A DNA stretch of 64,000 nt from Deltaproteobacteria bacterium (GCA_005774545.1 VAUL01000009.1:1-64000); one strand, 5' to 3'; positions 9,791 to 21,036 are shown, numbered from the stretch's first letter. A program made the numbers and translations. The notes: generated from the letters alone by a model not told the origin.

Positions 9791-9818
9791 TTGCGCGCGC
9801 CGCAGCCCCAGCTAGAAT
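9791..9818 (+). promoter_or_regulatory. Candidate sigma70 promoter of the glutaredoxin/DsbD-like gene
   Basis: TTGCGC (9791-9796) and TAGAAT (9813-9818) are separated by 16 bases. The ribosome binding site GGGGGAAGGA follows directly, so the leader is short. Confidence 0.4.
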
Positions 9819-9842
9819 TCAAAAAAGGGGGAAGGATTGCCT

Positions 9843-10982
9843 ATGCACGCCCTGACAGGGAGACTTGCACGGCTGACCGGCCGACTGGCGCTGGCCATAT
9901 GGCTGGCGCTGGCGCCGCTCCCCGGCACAGCGGCCGGCGCCCCGGAACAGGCGCTGGTGGTCTACGTCCGCGACGGCTGCCCGCACTGCGCCGCCGCCAA
10001 AGCCTTTCTCGCCGACCTGTCCGGGAAGCGCCCCGACCTGCACATCGTCTACCGGCCGATCGACCGCGATCCGGCAGCCCGGGAGGCCTTGCTGGAGCTG
10101 TTCCGCCGGGAGAATCTCGGCCCGCCGGGGGTGCCGGTCTTCGTCTGGGAGGGGAAACCGCTGGTCGGCTTCCACTCCGCCGAAACCACCGGCCGCGACC
10201 TGTTGGACCTGATCGGCCCGGCAGAACCGCCCCCCCCCAAGGACCGGGTCGAATCGGCGCTGTTCGGCACGCTCAGCGCCTCGCAACTGGGGCTGCCGCT
10301 CTTCACCCTGGCCCTCGGCCTGCTCGACGGCTTCAACCCCTGCGCCACCTGGGTGCTCCTCTTCCTCCTCGCCCTGCTGGTGCGCCTGCAGGACCGCCGG
10401 CGGATGGCGCTGGTGGCCGGCACCTTCGTCCTCGCCAGCGGCGCCGTCTACTACGCCTTCATGGCCGCCTGGCTCAACGTCTTCCTGCTGGTGGGGATGT
10501 CGACCGCCCTGCGCCTGGGGCTGGGCGGGGTGGCGCTGGTCATCGGCGGAATCAACGTCAAGGATTTCTTCGCCTTCGGGGCGGGGCCGTCGCTCTCTAT
10601 CCCGGCGGCGGCCAAGCCCGGCCTCTATGCGCGGGTCCGCCGGGTGCTCAACGCCGAGGCGCTGCCGGCCTCGCTGGCGGCGGTTACCCTCCTCGCCGTG
10701 GTGGTGAACTTCATCGAACTGCTGTGCACCGCCGGCTTCCCGGCGATCTACACCGCTGTGCTGACCCAGCAGCAGCTCAGCCCGGCGGCCTACTACGGCT
10801 ATCTCGGGCTGTACATCGCCGGCTACATCGCCGACGACGCCCTGATGGTCGCCGTGGCGGTCGTCGCCCTGGCCAGCCACAAGCTCACCGAGCGCGCCGG
10901 CCGCTGGCTCAAGCTGTTGAGCGGACTGGTGATGCTGGCCCTGGGGGTGGTGATGATGGTGCGGCCGGAGTGGCTGCGGTAG
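9843..10982 (+). CDS. Glutaredoxin-domain / DsbD-like transmembrane fusion protein
   Basis: A 379-residue membrane protein. Residues 1-33 look like a signal peptide or signal anchor. A thioredoxin-fold glutaredoxin domain with the redox motif C46-P-H-C49 spans about 38-130. Then about six to eight hydrophobic segments follow, with one cysteine in DGFNPCATW and a second in NFIELLCTAGFPA. Paired membrane cysteines of this kind are found in DsbD-beta/CcdA-type electron conduits. The likely role is to carry thiol electrons across the inner membrane to or from an extracytoplasmic target. The partner is not evident from neighbours. The ATG at 9843 has AAGGA six bases upstream; an in-frame TTG at 9837 is less likely. 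Confidence 0.75.
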   Translation: MHALTGRLARLTGRLALAIWLALAPLPGTAAGAPEQALVVYVRDGCPHCAAAKAFLADLSGKRPDLHIVYRPIDRDPAAREALLELFRRENLGPPGVPVFVWEGKPLVGFHSAETTGRDLLDLIGPAEPPPPKDRVESALFGTLSASQLGLPLFTLALGLLDGFNPCATWVLLFLLALLVRLQDRRRMALVAGTFVLASGAVYYAFMAAWLNVFLLVGMSTALRLGLGGVALVIGGINVKDFFAFGAGPSLSIPAAAKPGLYARVRRVLNAEALPASLAAVTLLAVVVNFIELLCTAGFPAIYTAVLTQQQLSPAAYYGYLGLYIAGYIADDALMVAVAVVALASHKLTERAGRWLKLLSGLVMLALGVVMMVRPEWLR

Positions 10983-10997
10983 GGGCCGGAGCCGCCC

Positions 10998-11378
10998 ATG
11001 TCTCCCCGCCTCGCCGCCGACCTCCTCGTCCTCGTTCACCTGGCGTTCATTGTCTTTGTCGTGTGCGGGGGGCTGCTGGTTCTTCGCTGGCGGCGGGCCG
11101 CCCTGCTCCACCTGCCCGCCGTTCTGTGGGGGGTGTGGATCGAATTCTCCGGCGGGATATGCCCGTTGACGCCGCTGGAGCAGAATTTGCGCCGGCAGGC
11201 CGGCGACGCCGGATACGGCGGCAGCTTTGTCGAGCACTACCTGATCCCGGTCATCTACCCCGGGGAACTCACCCGCCCCCTCCAGCTGTTCCTCGGCCTG
11301 CTGGTGATCGCCGTCAACCTCGGCGTTTACGGCTGGCTGGCACGGCGGCTGCGGAACCGGCCTTGCCCCAAGGCATGA
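10998..11378 (+). CDS. DUF2784 membrane protein
   Basis: A 126-residue protein matching the DUF2784 family in length and pattern: LVLVHLAFIVFVVCGGLLVLR, then LHLPAVLWGVWIEFSGGICPLTPLE, then FVEHYLIPVIYP. Three transmembrane segments are visible (about residues 7-28, 36-52 and 94-116). The function of the family is unknown. It starts 15 bases after the glutaredoxin/DsbD-like gene with its own GGAG, so it is likely co-transcribed. No terminator is evident before the convergent acnA end. Confidence 0.85.
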   Translation: MSPRLAADLLVLVHLAFIVFVVCGGLLVLRWRRAALLHLPAVLWGVWIEFSGGICPLTPLEQNLRRQAGDAGYGGSFVEHYLIPVIYPGELTRPLQLFLGLLVIAVNLGVYGWLARRLRNRPCPKA

Positions 11379-11403
11379 GCAGCGACAGCCCGGCCCCTAC
11401 CCC

Positions 11404-14073
<2,670 letters not shown>

Positions 14074-14203
14074 GGACTCCTCCTCGACGGGATTCGATGC
14101 CCTTTATCTTACCACACGGATTCGGCTTCTGCTGTTCCGTAACACCTTGCAATCACCCATGGCATTTGCTATCTAACTCTTTGTTCACACCACGTCCGGA
14201 CGG

Positions 14204-15298
14204 ATGCGCATGGATCTCGCCCTGCTTGACCAGACCCTTTTCGACATCACCTACCGCCAGTACGGGCTGGCCCTGATCGCCGTCCTGATCGCCCTGGTCG
14301 GCAAGCGGCTGTTCGCCTTCCTGCTCACCAAGCTGATCGAGCCGCTCACCCGCCGCACCGAATCGGATCTCGACGATCTGCTGCTCGACTGCATCCGCAA
14401 GCCCCTGGAGTTGCTGGTGCTGATCGTCGGCCTGTTCGTGGCGGTCCAGATCCTGCAGCTGCCGACCGAGCCGACCGACGTGCGCGGCGGCGCCTACGCC
14501 CTGCTGCGGGCGCTGGTCACCGTCGCCGGCGGCTGGGCGCTGTTCAACATGGCCGGGGTCTTCGGCCAGTACCTGGAGGCCCTGTCCTCCAAGACCGAGA
14601 ACGACCTCGACGATCACCTGGTGCCGTTCGTCCGCAAGTCGCTGCGGGTCTTCATCGTCGTCCTGGCGGCGATCATGGTGTTCCAGAACCTCGGCTATTC
14701 GACCTCCGGCCTGCTCGCCTCGCTGGGGATCGGCGGCATGGCCCTGGCCTTCGCCTCCAAGGACGCCCTGTCCAACATCTTCGGCTCGCTGATGATCATC
14801 TTCGACCGGCCGTTCAAGCTCGGCGACCAGGTGATCGCCGGCAGCATGGAGGGGACGGTCGAGGAGGTCGGCTTCCGCTCCACCAAGATCCGCACCCCGG
14901 CCAAGACGCTGATCAGCGTACCGAACAGCATCATCGCCAACATGCCGCTCGACAACGTCAGCCGCATGCCGCGCCGGCGCATCAAGCTGACCGTCGGCCT
15001 GACCTACGCCACCACCCCCGCCAAAATGCGCGCGGCGGTGGCCGGCATCCGCACCCTGCTGAAAAGCCATCCGGAGATCGACCCCGAAACCGTGCAGGTC
15101 AACTTCACCGACTTCGGGGCCTCGTCGCTCGACATCGCCATCACCTGCTTCAGCGTCACCACCGTGCTCGGCGAGCACCTGGACGTCCGCGAGGACATCT
15201 GCCTGAAGATCATGGATCTGCTGGAGGAACTCGGCCTGCAGTTCGCCTTCCCGAGCCGCACCGTCTACCTGCACCAGGCCGGTGCCGGCGAACCCTGA
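14204..15298 (+). CDS. MscS-family mechanosensitive ion channel
   Basis: A 364-residue small-conductance mechanosensitive channel homologue. Four or five hydrophobic helices occupy residues about 15-190, followed by the pore-lining segment LLASLGIGGMALAFASKDALSN, the beta domain entry FDRPFKLGDQV, and the C-terminal alpha/beta domain (LTVGLTYATTPAKM). It would release solutes during osmotic downshock. Two in-frame ATGs at 14204 and 14210 are both possible and the ribosome binding site is weak. It is followed 13 bases later by the BamE-like lipoprotein gene, with which it may share a transcript. Confidence 0.9.
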   Translation: MRMDLALLDQTLFDITYRQYGLALIAVLIALVGKRLFAFLLTKLIEPLTRRTESDLDDLLLDCIRKPLELLVLIVGLFVAVQILQLPTEPTDVRGGAYALLRALVTVAGGWALFNMAGVFGQYLEALSSKTENDLDDHLVPFVRKSLRVFIVVLAAIMVFQNLGYSTSGLLASLGIGGMALAFASKDALSNIFGSLMIIFDRPFKLGDQVIAGSMEGTVEEVGFRSTKIRTPAKTLISVPNSIIANMPLDNVSRMPRRRIKLTVGLTYATTPAKMRAAVAGIRTLLKSHPEIDPETVQVNFTDFGASSLDIAITCFSVTTVLGEHLDVREDICLKIMDLLEELGLQFAFPSRTVYLHQAGAGEP

Positions 15299-15311
15299 AA
15301 GGAGTTTACCG

Positions 15312-15581
15312 ATGCGACGTCTCCTGATTCTCGCTGCTCTCGTCACCCTGCTGGCCGGCTGCGCCCCGTGGATCGCCGTGGAGAACATCACCACCGGCAT
15401 GAGCAAACCCGAGGTTCTGGCCCAGCTCGGCAAACCGACCGACGCCGCCGGCAACGGCAACATCGAGTACCTCTGGTACAATCCGGTCAACCGCTTCTGG
15501 CAGCGCTACTACGTGCGCCTGGTGAACGGCAAGGTCGAGTCGTACGGCCCGCTGGGGAGCGAGCCGGAAACCGCCAAGTAA
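15312..15581 (+). CDS. Small BamE/SmpA-like lipoprotein
   Basis: An 89-residue lipoprotein. The signal peptide ends in the lipobox LLAGC (Cys17). The mature part has the BamE/OmlA pattern ITTGMSKPEVLAQLGKPT followed by a short antiparallel-strand region (IEYLWYNP, YYVRLVNGKVESYG). BamE proper is an accessory of the outer-membrane protein assembly complex; this protein is shorter and may be a general member of the same fold. GGAG lies at the right distance before the ATG. Confidence 0.75.
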   Translation: MRRLLILAALVTLLAGCAPWIAVENITTGMSKPEVLAQLGKPTDAAGNGNIEYLWYNPVNRFWQRYYVRLVNGKVESYGPLGSEPETAK

Positions 15582-15609
15582 CTCTCTGCAGGACGAAAAG
15601 GAGGCGGTC

Positions 15610-16737
15610 ATGGGCAGCACCGTTCACTTCGCCGACCTGCGTGCCGGCCTGAAAGAAAACCTGCACGACAAGCTCGAGCGCCTGCTCGATGCCGCCGGCC
15701 TCCCCGAGGTGGTCGGCCGCGGCGACCTGACCGCGGTGAAGCTGCACTTCGGCGAGCGCGGCGGCCACGCCTACATCCGCCCGACCTTCGTGCGCCGGGT
15801 GGTCGACCGCATCCGCGCCTGCGGCGGCAAGCCGTTCCTCACCGATTCCAGCACCCTGTACCCGGGGGAGCGCAAGGAGGCGGTCTCGGCGCTTTCCTGT
15901 GCGGTCGAGAACGGGTTCGCCTATGCGGTGGTCAACGCCCCGCTGGTCATGTGCGACGGCCTGCGCGGCCACTCCGCCCGCCGGGTGCCGGTTCCCGGCG
16001 AGATCCTCCAGTCGGTCGATATCGGCCTGGAGATCCTCGAGGCCGACACCCTGGTGGTCCTCTCGCACTTCAAGTGCCACGAACTGACCGGTTTCGGCGG
16101 GGCGCTCAAGAACCTCGGCATGGGCTGCTCGAGCCGCACCGGCAAGCTGGAGCAGCACTCCACCGTCGCCCCGGTCGTCAGCGAAAAGCACTGCACCGTG
16201 TGCGGCGCCTGCCTGAAGGCCTGCGCTCACGAGGCCGTCGACTTCTCCTCCGGCAAGGCCGTCATCGTCGCCGAGCGCTGCACGGGGTGCGGCCGCTGCA
16301 TCACCGTCTGCGAACCGCAGGCGATCCGCGTCCAGTGGAACGAGCAGACGCCGCTGGTGATGAAGAAGATGGCCGAATACGCCTGCGGGGCGGTGAGCGG
16401 CAAGGCCGGCAAGCTGCTGTTCGTCAACTTCATCACCCAGGTGTCGCCGGCCTGCGACTGCTACGGCTATTCCGACGCGCCGATCGTCCCCGATCTCGGC
16501 ATCCTGGCCAGCACCGACCCGGTGGCCCTCGACCAGGCCTGCGCCGACCTGGTCATCGCCGCGCGCGGCCTGCCGGACACCGCCATGGTCCACGGCCACG
16601 AGCCGGGGGGCGACAAGTTCCGCGGTGTCCATCCGGAGATCGACTGGGAGATCCAGCTGGAGCACGCCGAACGGATTGGCATGGGGAGCCGGCAGTACCG
16701 GCTGGTCAGGCTGGAGCCGAAGGGGGGGAAGTGGTAA
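15610..16737 (+). CDS. DUF362 protein with two [4Fe-4S] ferredoxin motifs
   Basis: A 375-residue DUF362 protein. Two ferredoxin-type clusters of pattern CxxCxxCxxxC lie in the middle, at about residues 195-205 (CTVCGACLKAC) and 224-234 (CTGCGRCITVC). The flanking DUF362 parts carry VKLHFGERGGHAYIRP, SHFKCHELTGFGGALKNLGMG and a C-terminal DPVALDQACADL. DUF362 proteins are frequent in anaerobes, usually as putative electron-transfer or ligase-like proteins, and their substrate is unknown. AAGGAGG precedes the ATG. A strong terminator follows the gene. Confidence 0.85.
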   Translation: MGSTVHFADLRAGLKENLHDKLERLLDAAGLPEVVGRGDLTAVKLHFGERGGHAYIRPTFVRRVVDRIRACGGKPFLTDSSTLYPGERKEAVSALSCAVENGFAYAVVNAPLVMCDGLRGHSARRVPVPGEILQSVDIGLEILEADTLVVLSHFKCHELTGFGGALKNLGMGCSSRTGKLEQHSTVAPVVSEKHCTVCGACLKACAHEAVDFSSGKAVIVAERCTGCGRCITVCEPQAIRVQWNEQTPLVMKKMAEYACGAVSGKAGKLLFVNFITQVSPACDCYGYSDAPIVPDLGILASTDPVALDQACADLVIAARGLPDTAMVHGHEPGGDKFRGVHPEIDWEIQLEHAERIGMGSRQYRLVRLEPKGGKW

Positions 16738-16794
16738 AACCGGTGCCGGGCACCCGGCGCTGAGCCGTGGGCGCTCAGCGGATTGTCAATAACG

Positions 16795-16833
16795 AACGGG
16801 AACAGAAGTCCTTCTGTTCCCGTTGCCGTTTTT
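16795..16833. terminator. Intrinsic terminator (bidirectional stem)
   Basis: A perfect 14-bp stem (16795-16808 with 16811-16824) with a 2-base loop, followed by GCCG and five T residues on the + strand. It lies between the convergent DUF362 and ResB genes. A smaller stem (16758-16765 with 16773-16780) precedes it. Confidence 0.8.
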
Positions 16834-16852
16834 CGCTTGGGATGCCGCCTTA

Positions 16853-16894
16853 ACTCATCGCTCAGCACTCATCGCTCAGCACTCATCGCTCAGC
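16853..16894. repeat. Three tandem copies of a 14-bp repeat
   Basis: Three exact copies of ACTCATCGCTCAGC, with a partial fourth that diverges after ACTC. On the - strand the repeat forms the last codons and stop codon of the ResB gene and continues beyond it. The same unit recurs at 31855-31877. Confidence 0.9.
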
Positions 16895-18133
16895 ACTCGA
16901 CTCCCCCGCCAGAGCCTTCGCCAGCTCCTCCAGCCCCTTCCGCCCCGCTTCGCCGCGAAATCCGCCCAGCGGAACCAGCCGCCAGCCGCCGGCCTGCGGC
17001 ACCACCGCGACGTGCTGCGGGCGCAGGGCAAAGACCGCCAGCAGGGCCAGCGCCAGGACGATGCTCCCCCCCCAGACCAGCGGTTCGCCCGGGTCGCGCG
17101 AAAACTGGAAACCGCAGTACCAGAAGCCGTTGGCGTCGCGGCTGTAGGCGGTCTGGTAGATGGCCACGCCGCGGTGGACCAGCGGCCGGTTGACCTCGAT
17201 GACCCCCTGGCGCACTTCCCGGCCGTTCTCCAGGATCGTCACCCGGCTGGTCAGCTGCCTGACCACCGGGTCGCGGAACGCCGCCGGCTTGAGCAGCACC
17301 CCGGGATCGGGGTTGGTCGGCCAGTCGCGCTGGCCGCTCAGGGCGTGGTACTCGCCGAGCGGCGCGCCGTTGCGTTCGAGGAACAGGATCAGGTGCTCCT
17401 CCTCGGGGTAGAAGCGCAAAACGCGCACGGTCAGGCCGTCGCCGGCATCGGCCGTCGCCCCTTCGCGGGTGGTGACGGTGCGCAGCAGCTGGCGGCTGCG
17501 CGGGTCGATGACGGCGATCTGCAGGTCGATCGGGTAGTAGCTCGGCTCGAAATGGTCGAGACGGAAGGTGAAATCCAGCGGGCGCTCGCCCTGGCTGTCC
17601 CAGTCGAAGATGCGGTCGGTGTTATGGGTAACGTAGAGGTTGATGGTGCCGACGAACCCGAGCTGACCGGCCAGGGCGCCGGCCATGATGGCGATCACGG
17701 CCAGGTGCAGCACCGGCACCGCCCAGCGGGCCGTGGCCCGACGCTGGCCGAGGAGGCCGGACCCGGCCGGGATCGCCCGGAAGCCGGCGGCGCCGAGCCG
17801 GCCGACCAGCTGCCCGGCGGCAGCCGACGGCACCGGCAACCCGCCCCCCCCCGGCGGCAGGCCGGCAGTCACCAGCTCCGTCAGGCGCCGTCGCTCATCG
17901 AGGGTGCGGCGCACGGTCCGCCAGGTGCACACCGCCAGGTTGAGGGCCAGCACGCCGAGCAGGACCCGGTACCACGGCGACTGGAAATAGAGATCGAAGC
18001 GCTGGACCGGCGGGCCGTCGCCGAGCGTCTGCTCGACCGGCCGCAGGGTGCCGCCGACCGCCGCGGCGGCCAGGATCATCAGCACCCCGAGAGTCAGGCG
18101 CACGGAACCGAGAAGATCGAGCAAGCGTTGCAT
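16883..18133 (-). CDS. ResB-family cytochrome c biogenesis protein
   Basis: A 416-residue ResB/Ccs1-like protein. Three N-terminal transmembrane helices (about residues 8-26, 48-68 and 148-168) precede a large periplasmic domain, with one more helix near the C-terminus (about 358-376). The family pattern RPLVHRGVAIYQTAYS is present, as is a conserved His in the third helix (VPVLHLAVIAIMAG). ResB works with ResC/CcsA to deliver haem to apocytochrome c in System II. No resC is adjacent, so the partner must lie elsewhere. The ATG at 18133 is chosen because GGAG lies six bases upstream; an in-frame start at 18166 lacks this. Its last codons are made by the 14-bp tandem repeat. Confidence 0.85.
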   Translation of the reverse strand: MQRLLDLLGSVRLTLGVLMILAAAAVGGTLRPVEQTLGDGPPVQRFDLYFQSPWYRVLLGVLALNLAVCTWRTVRRTLDERRRLTELVTAGLPPGGGGLPVPSAAAGQLVGRLGAAGFRAIPAGSGLLGQRRATARWAVPVLHLAVIAIMAGALAGQLGFVGTINLYVTHNTDRIFDWDSQGERPLDFTFRLDHFEPSYYPIDLQIAVIDPRSRQLLRTVTTREGATADAGDGLTVRVLRFYPEEEHLILFLERNGAPLGEYHALSGQRDWPTNPDPGVLLKPAAFRDPVVRQLTSRVTILENGREVRQGVIEVNRPLVHRGVAIYQTAYSRDANGFWYCGFQFSRDPGEPLVWGGSIVLALALLAVFALRPQHVAVVPQAGGWRLVPLGGFRGEAGRKGLEELAKALAGESSAER

Positions 18134-18213
18134 CGTCACTCCGGAAAGGACTAAACTGGCGGACATCTTAGCATCTTCGCCGGTTTCGCAAAAGCCGGCA
18201 GGGGGAGCAGGTC

Positions 18214-19320
18214 ATGATCGTCGGCGTGCCGGGGGAGATCAAGGTTCAGGAGCATCGGGTCGGCATGACTCCCGCCGGCGTGCGCGCTCTGGTCGAGGAC
18301 GGCCATCACGTCGTGGTCCAGAGCGGCGCCGGGCGCGGCAGCGGGCTCGGCGACGACCGCTACCGGCAGGCCGGAGCGACGATGGTCGCCACGGCCGCCG
18401 AAGTCTACGCGGCGGCGGCGCTGGTGGTCAAGGTCAAGGAGCCCCTGCCGCCGGAGTACCCGCTGCTGCGCCCCGGGCAGCTGCTCTTCACCTACCTGCA
18501 TCTTGCCCCGGAACCGGCCCTGGCCGACGCCCTGCTCGCCAGCGGCTGCTCGGCCATCGCCTATGAGACCGTGGCCCGCGCCGACGGCTCGCTGCCGCTG
18601 CTGACACCGATGAGCGAGATCGCCGGGCGGATGGCTCCCCAGGTCGGCGCCCACTGGCTGCAGAAGGAACAGGGCGGCAAGGGGGTGCTGCTGGCCGGGG
18701 CGCCCGGGGTGCGTCCCGGGCGGGTGGTCATCCTCGGCGCCGGCACGGTGGGGAGCAATGCCGTGCGCATCGCCGCGGGGATGGGGGCCGACGTCACCGT
18801 GCTCGATATCGATGCAGGGCGCCTGACGGCCCTGGACGACCACTACGGCAACCGCATTCACACCCTGATCGCCAACAGCCAGACGATCGAGGAGGAGGTG
18901 CCGCGCGCCGACCTGCTGATCGGCGCGGTGCTGATCGCCGGCGCCCAGGCGCCGCAGCTGGTGCCCCGCGACCTGGTGGCGCGCATGGAACCGGGAAGCG
19001 TCATCGTCGATGTGGCCGTCGACCAGGGCGGCTGCGTCGCCACCACCCGGCCGACCACCCACGCCGACCCGGTCCACCGGGCCGAGGGGGTGCTGCACTA
19101 CGGTGTGGCCAACATGCCCGGCGCCGTCAGCCACACCAGCACCTTCGCCCTGACCAACGCCACCCTCCCCTACGTGCGCCTGCTCGCCGCCGCCGGCTTC
19201 GCCGCCTGCCGAGGGAACGCCGAGCTGCGCGCCGGCGTCAACGTCCATGCCGGCGACCTCGCCCATCCGGCCGTGGCCAAGGCCCTCGGCCGCCGCTGCG
19301 TCCCCGTCCCGCCGGCCTGA
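18214..19320 (+). CDS. ald: Alanine dehydrogenase
   Basis: A 368-residue L-alanine dehydrogenase (family length about 370). It reversibly converts L-alanine, NAD+ and water into pyruvate, ammonium and NADH. Family motifs: VPGEIKVQEHRVGMTPAGV with the substrate-binding Arg, KVKEP with the Lys, TYLHLAP with the catalytic His, and the NAD loop GAGTVGSNAVRIA. The C-terminal GVANMPGAVSHTSTFALTN is typical. GGGGGAGCAGG precedes the ATG. It is divergent from the ResB gene and convergent with cobD. It could supply ammonium or pyruvate from alanine during growth on amino acids. Confidence 0.93.
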   Translation: MIVGVPGEIKVQEHRVGMTPAGVRALVEDGHHVVVQSGAGRGSGLGDDRYRQAGATMVATAAEVYAAAALVVKVKEPLPPEYPLLRPGQLLFTYLHLAPEPALADALLASGCSAIAYETVARADGSLPLLTPMSEIAGRMAPQVGAHWLQKEQGGKGVLLAGAPGVRPGRVVILGAGTVGSNAVRIAAGMGADVTVLDIDAGRLTALDDHYGNRIHTLIANSQTIEEEVPRADLLIGAVLIAGAQAPQLVPRDLVARMEPGSVIVDVAVDQGGCVATTRPTTHADPVHRAEGVLHYGVANMPGAVSHTSTFALTNATLPYVRLLAAAGFAACRGNAELRAGVNVHAGDLAHPAVAKALGRRCVPVPPA

Positions 19321-19329
19321 AACCGGCCG

Positions 19330-20415
19330 TCAGCCGAGTAGCCCGGCCAGTTTGTCGAGAAGATGCCGGTTGTCGGCGGCACTGCGCACCGCCAGGCGGA
19401 GGTGGCGCCCGTCGAGGCCGGCGAAGTCCGCGCAGGTGCGTACCAGGATGCGCTGCCAGCGCAGCTGCGCGGCGAGGTCGTCGGCCGGCGGCGCCCCGTC
19501 GGGGAGGCGGCACAGCAGGTAGTTGGCCGCGGAAGGGTAAACCCGGCAGCCGAGTCGCACCAGGCCGGCCGCCAGTTCCCCCCGCAGCAGCGGGATCGCC
19601 TCCAGGGTCGCAACCCGCAGGGCGTTGGCCTGCAGGCAGGCCACCCCGGCGGCGATGGCCGGGGTGGAGAGCCGCCACGGCTCGCGGGCGGCCGCCAAGC
19701 CGGCGGCCACCGGCGGCGGCGCGGCCAGCCAGCCGATGCGCAGCCCGGCCAGGGCATAGAACTTGGTCAGGGAGCGCAGCACGATCAGGTTGGACCTGGC
19801 CGGCACCTGATCGACGACGGAGAGTGCCGGGAAAAAATCGACGAAGGCCTCGTCGACCAGCAGGGAGACACCCGGCGGCAGGGCGGCCGCCAGATCGAGG
19901 AGCAGTTCGCGGGCTAGAGCGGTACCGCTCGGATTGAGCGGATTCGTCAGCCAGACCAGATCGGTGTCGGGACGCAGGGCGGCCAGCAGCACGGCGGGGT
20001 CGAGGCGAAAATCGGCGGCGGCCTCGAGCTGCACGGCATCGACGGCAACTCCGGCCTGCAGCAGGGCCGGCCGGTACTCGCCGAAGGCCGGCTCGACCAG
20101 CAGCGCCCGGCGCGGCCGCAGCACCCGCGGCACCAGGAAGATGAACTCCGTGGCCCCGGCCCCGGCCAGCACGCACTCCGCGGGGAGACCGTGATGGGCG
20201 GCCAGCGCCCGGGCCAGGCTCGCCCCGTCGCTTTCAGGGTAGTGGCTGGCCGCCGCCAGCGCCTCCCGGGCCGCGGCCAGCGCCTCCGGCGCCGGCCCCA
20301 GCGGGTTGAGGCTTGCCGAAAAATCGAGAATCGCGTCCGGCGCACACCCCAGCTCGGCGGCGAGCGCCAGCGCCCGGCCGCCATGCGGCGGCCTTTCCCC
20401 TTGCGGCGTCAGCAC
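19330..20415 (-). CDS. cobD: L-threonine-O-3-phosphate decarboxylase CobD
   Basis: A 361-residue PLP-dependent enzyme of aminotransferase fold I. CobD decarboxylates threonine phosphate to (R)-1-amino-2-propanol phosphate, the linker of the cobamide nucleotide loop. Motifs: HGGRAL near the N-terminus, typical of CobD; DFSASLNPLGP; the PLP-lysine segment SLTKFYALAGLRIGW; TNPLNPSGTAL. It is homologous to histidinol-phosphate aminotransferase (HisC), but its place as last gene of the cobamide operon supports CobD. It starts at GTG 20415, one base after the lipoprotein stop. Confidence 0.88.
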   Translation of the reverse strand: MLTPQGERPPHGGRALALAAELGCAPDAILDFSASLNPLGPAPEALAAAREALAAASHYPESDGASLARALAAHHGLPAECVLAGAGATEFIFLVPRVLRPRRALLVEPAFGEYRPALLQAGVAVDAVQLEAAADFRLDPAVLLAALRPDTDLVWLTNPLNPSGTALARELLLDLAAALPPGVSLLVDEAFVDFFPALSVVDQVPARSNLIVLRSLTKFYALAGLRIGWLAAPPPVAAGLAAAREPWRLSTPAIAAGVACLQANALRVATLEAIPLLRGELAAGLVRLGCRVYPSAANYLLCRLPDGAPPADDLAAQLRWQRILVRTCADFAGLDGRHLRLAVRSAADNRHLLDKLAGLLG

Positions 20416-20416
20416 G

Positions 20417-21025
20417 TCACGACTTGCGGCGCAGCAGGGTCAGCGGCCCCTTCTTGTCGAGGGTTTCGAATCCCTCCAGCTGGATCAGCAGGTGCTCGGG
20501 CTTGACCAGCTCCAGCGGCAGCCCGCCGCTGACGGAAAAGCCCAGCATGGCGTCCTTCCTGACCCCCCACAGGCGGAAGCCCTGGGCATCTCCGGTCAGG
20601 CAAAGGTACAGTTCGAAACCGGGCGGCGTGATCTCGACCAGGTAATCGGAGTCGAAAATGTAGCCGCCGCTGTCAAGCTCGGCCACCGTCGCCGGATAGC
20701 GCCCGAACAGGGCGCGAAAGCCGTCGAGGACCTGCGTGTAGCTGTCGACCAGCGGCGCGTACTCCTGGCGCAGCTTCTGCCCGCGCAGATTGGCCTGCTG
20801 CAGCAGATAGGTGCGCGCCTCGGCGGCCGCCTGCGAATCCGGATAGCGTTCGGCCAGGCGGGCCAGCAGCTCTTCGCCCGCCGCCTGGTTCCCTTCCTTG
20901 ATAAGGGACTGGGCCTGCTGCTGCAGCCGCCGGCTCTTCATCTCGTCGAAATCGCTGCACCCGGCCAGGGCCCCCAGGGCCAGGACTATTGCCGTTCCGG
21001 CCAGCACCTTGATGAGATTGCGCAC
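20417..21025 (-). CDS. Lipoprotein of unknown function in the cobamide operon
   Basis: A 202-residue predicted lipoprotein. The signal peptide ends in LGALAGC (lipobox Cys at about residue 23). Residues 30-85 are helical and TPR-like (QAQSLIKEGNQAAGEELLARLAERYPDSQ). The C-terminal half has beta character with no known motif. I cannot assign a family. It lies between cbiB and cobD with an 11-base gap and a 1-base gap, so it is transcribed with the riboswitch-controlled operon. The start is GTG at 21025, preceded by AAAGGAG. A role at the envelope, for example in corrinoid or cobalt handling, is only a guess from position. Confidence 0.7.
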   Translation of the reverse strand: MRNLIKVLAGTAIVLALGALAGCSDFDEMKSRRLQQQAQSLIKEGNQAAGEELLARLAERYPDSQAAAEARTYLLQQANLRGQKLRQEYAPLVDSYTQVLDGFRALFGRYPATVAELDSGGYIFDSDYLVEITPPGFELYLCLTGDAQGFRLWGVRKDAMLGFSVSGGLPLELVKPEHLLIQLEGFETLDKKGPLTLLRRKS

Positions 21026-21036
21026 GTCTTTCTCCT

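Noticed and set aside
16853-16894. Possible CRISPR array
   Set aside because: The copies are only 14 bases, directly adjacent and without spacers, and no cas gene is in the window. It is a short tandem repeat.
20455-20480. tRNA T-loop-like string GGTTTCGAATCCCTCC
   Set aside because: It lies inside the lipoprotein gene, and no acceptor stem, anticodon arm or D-loop can be drawn around it.
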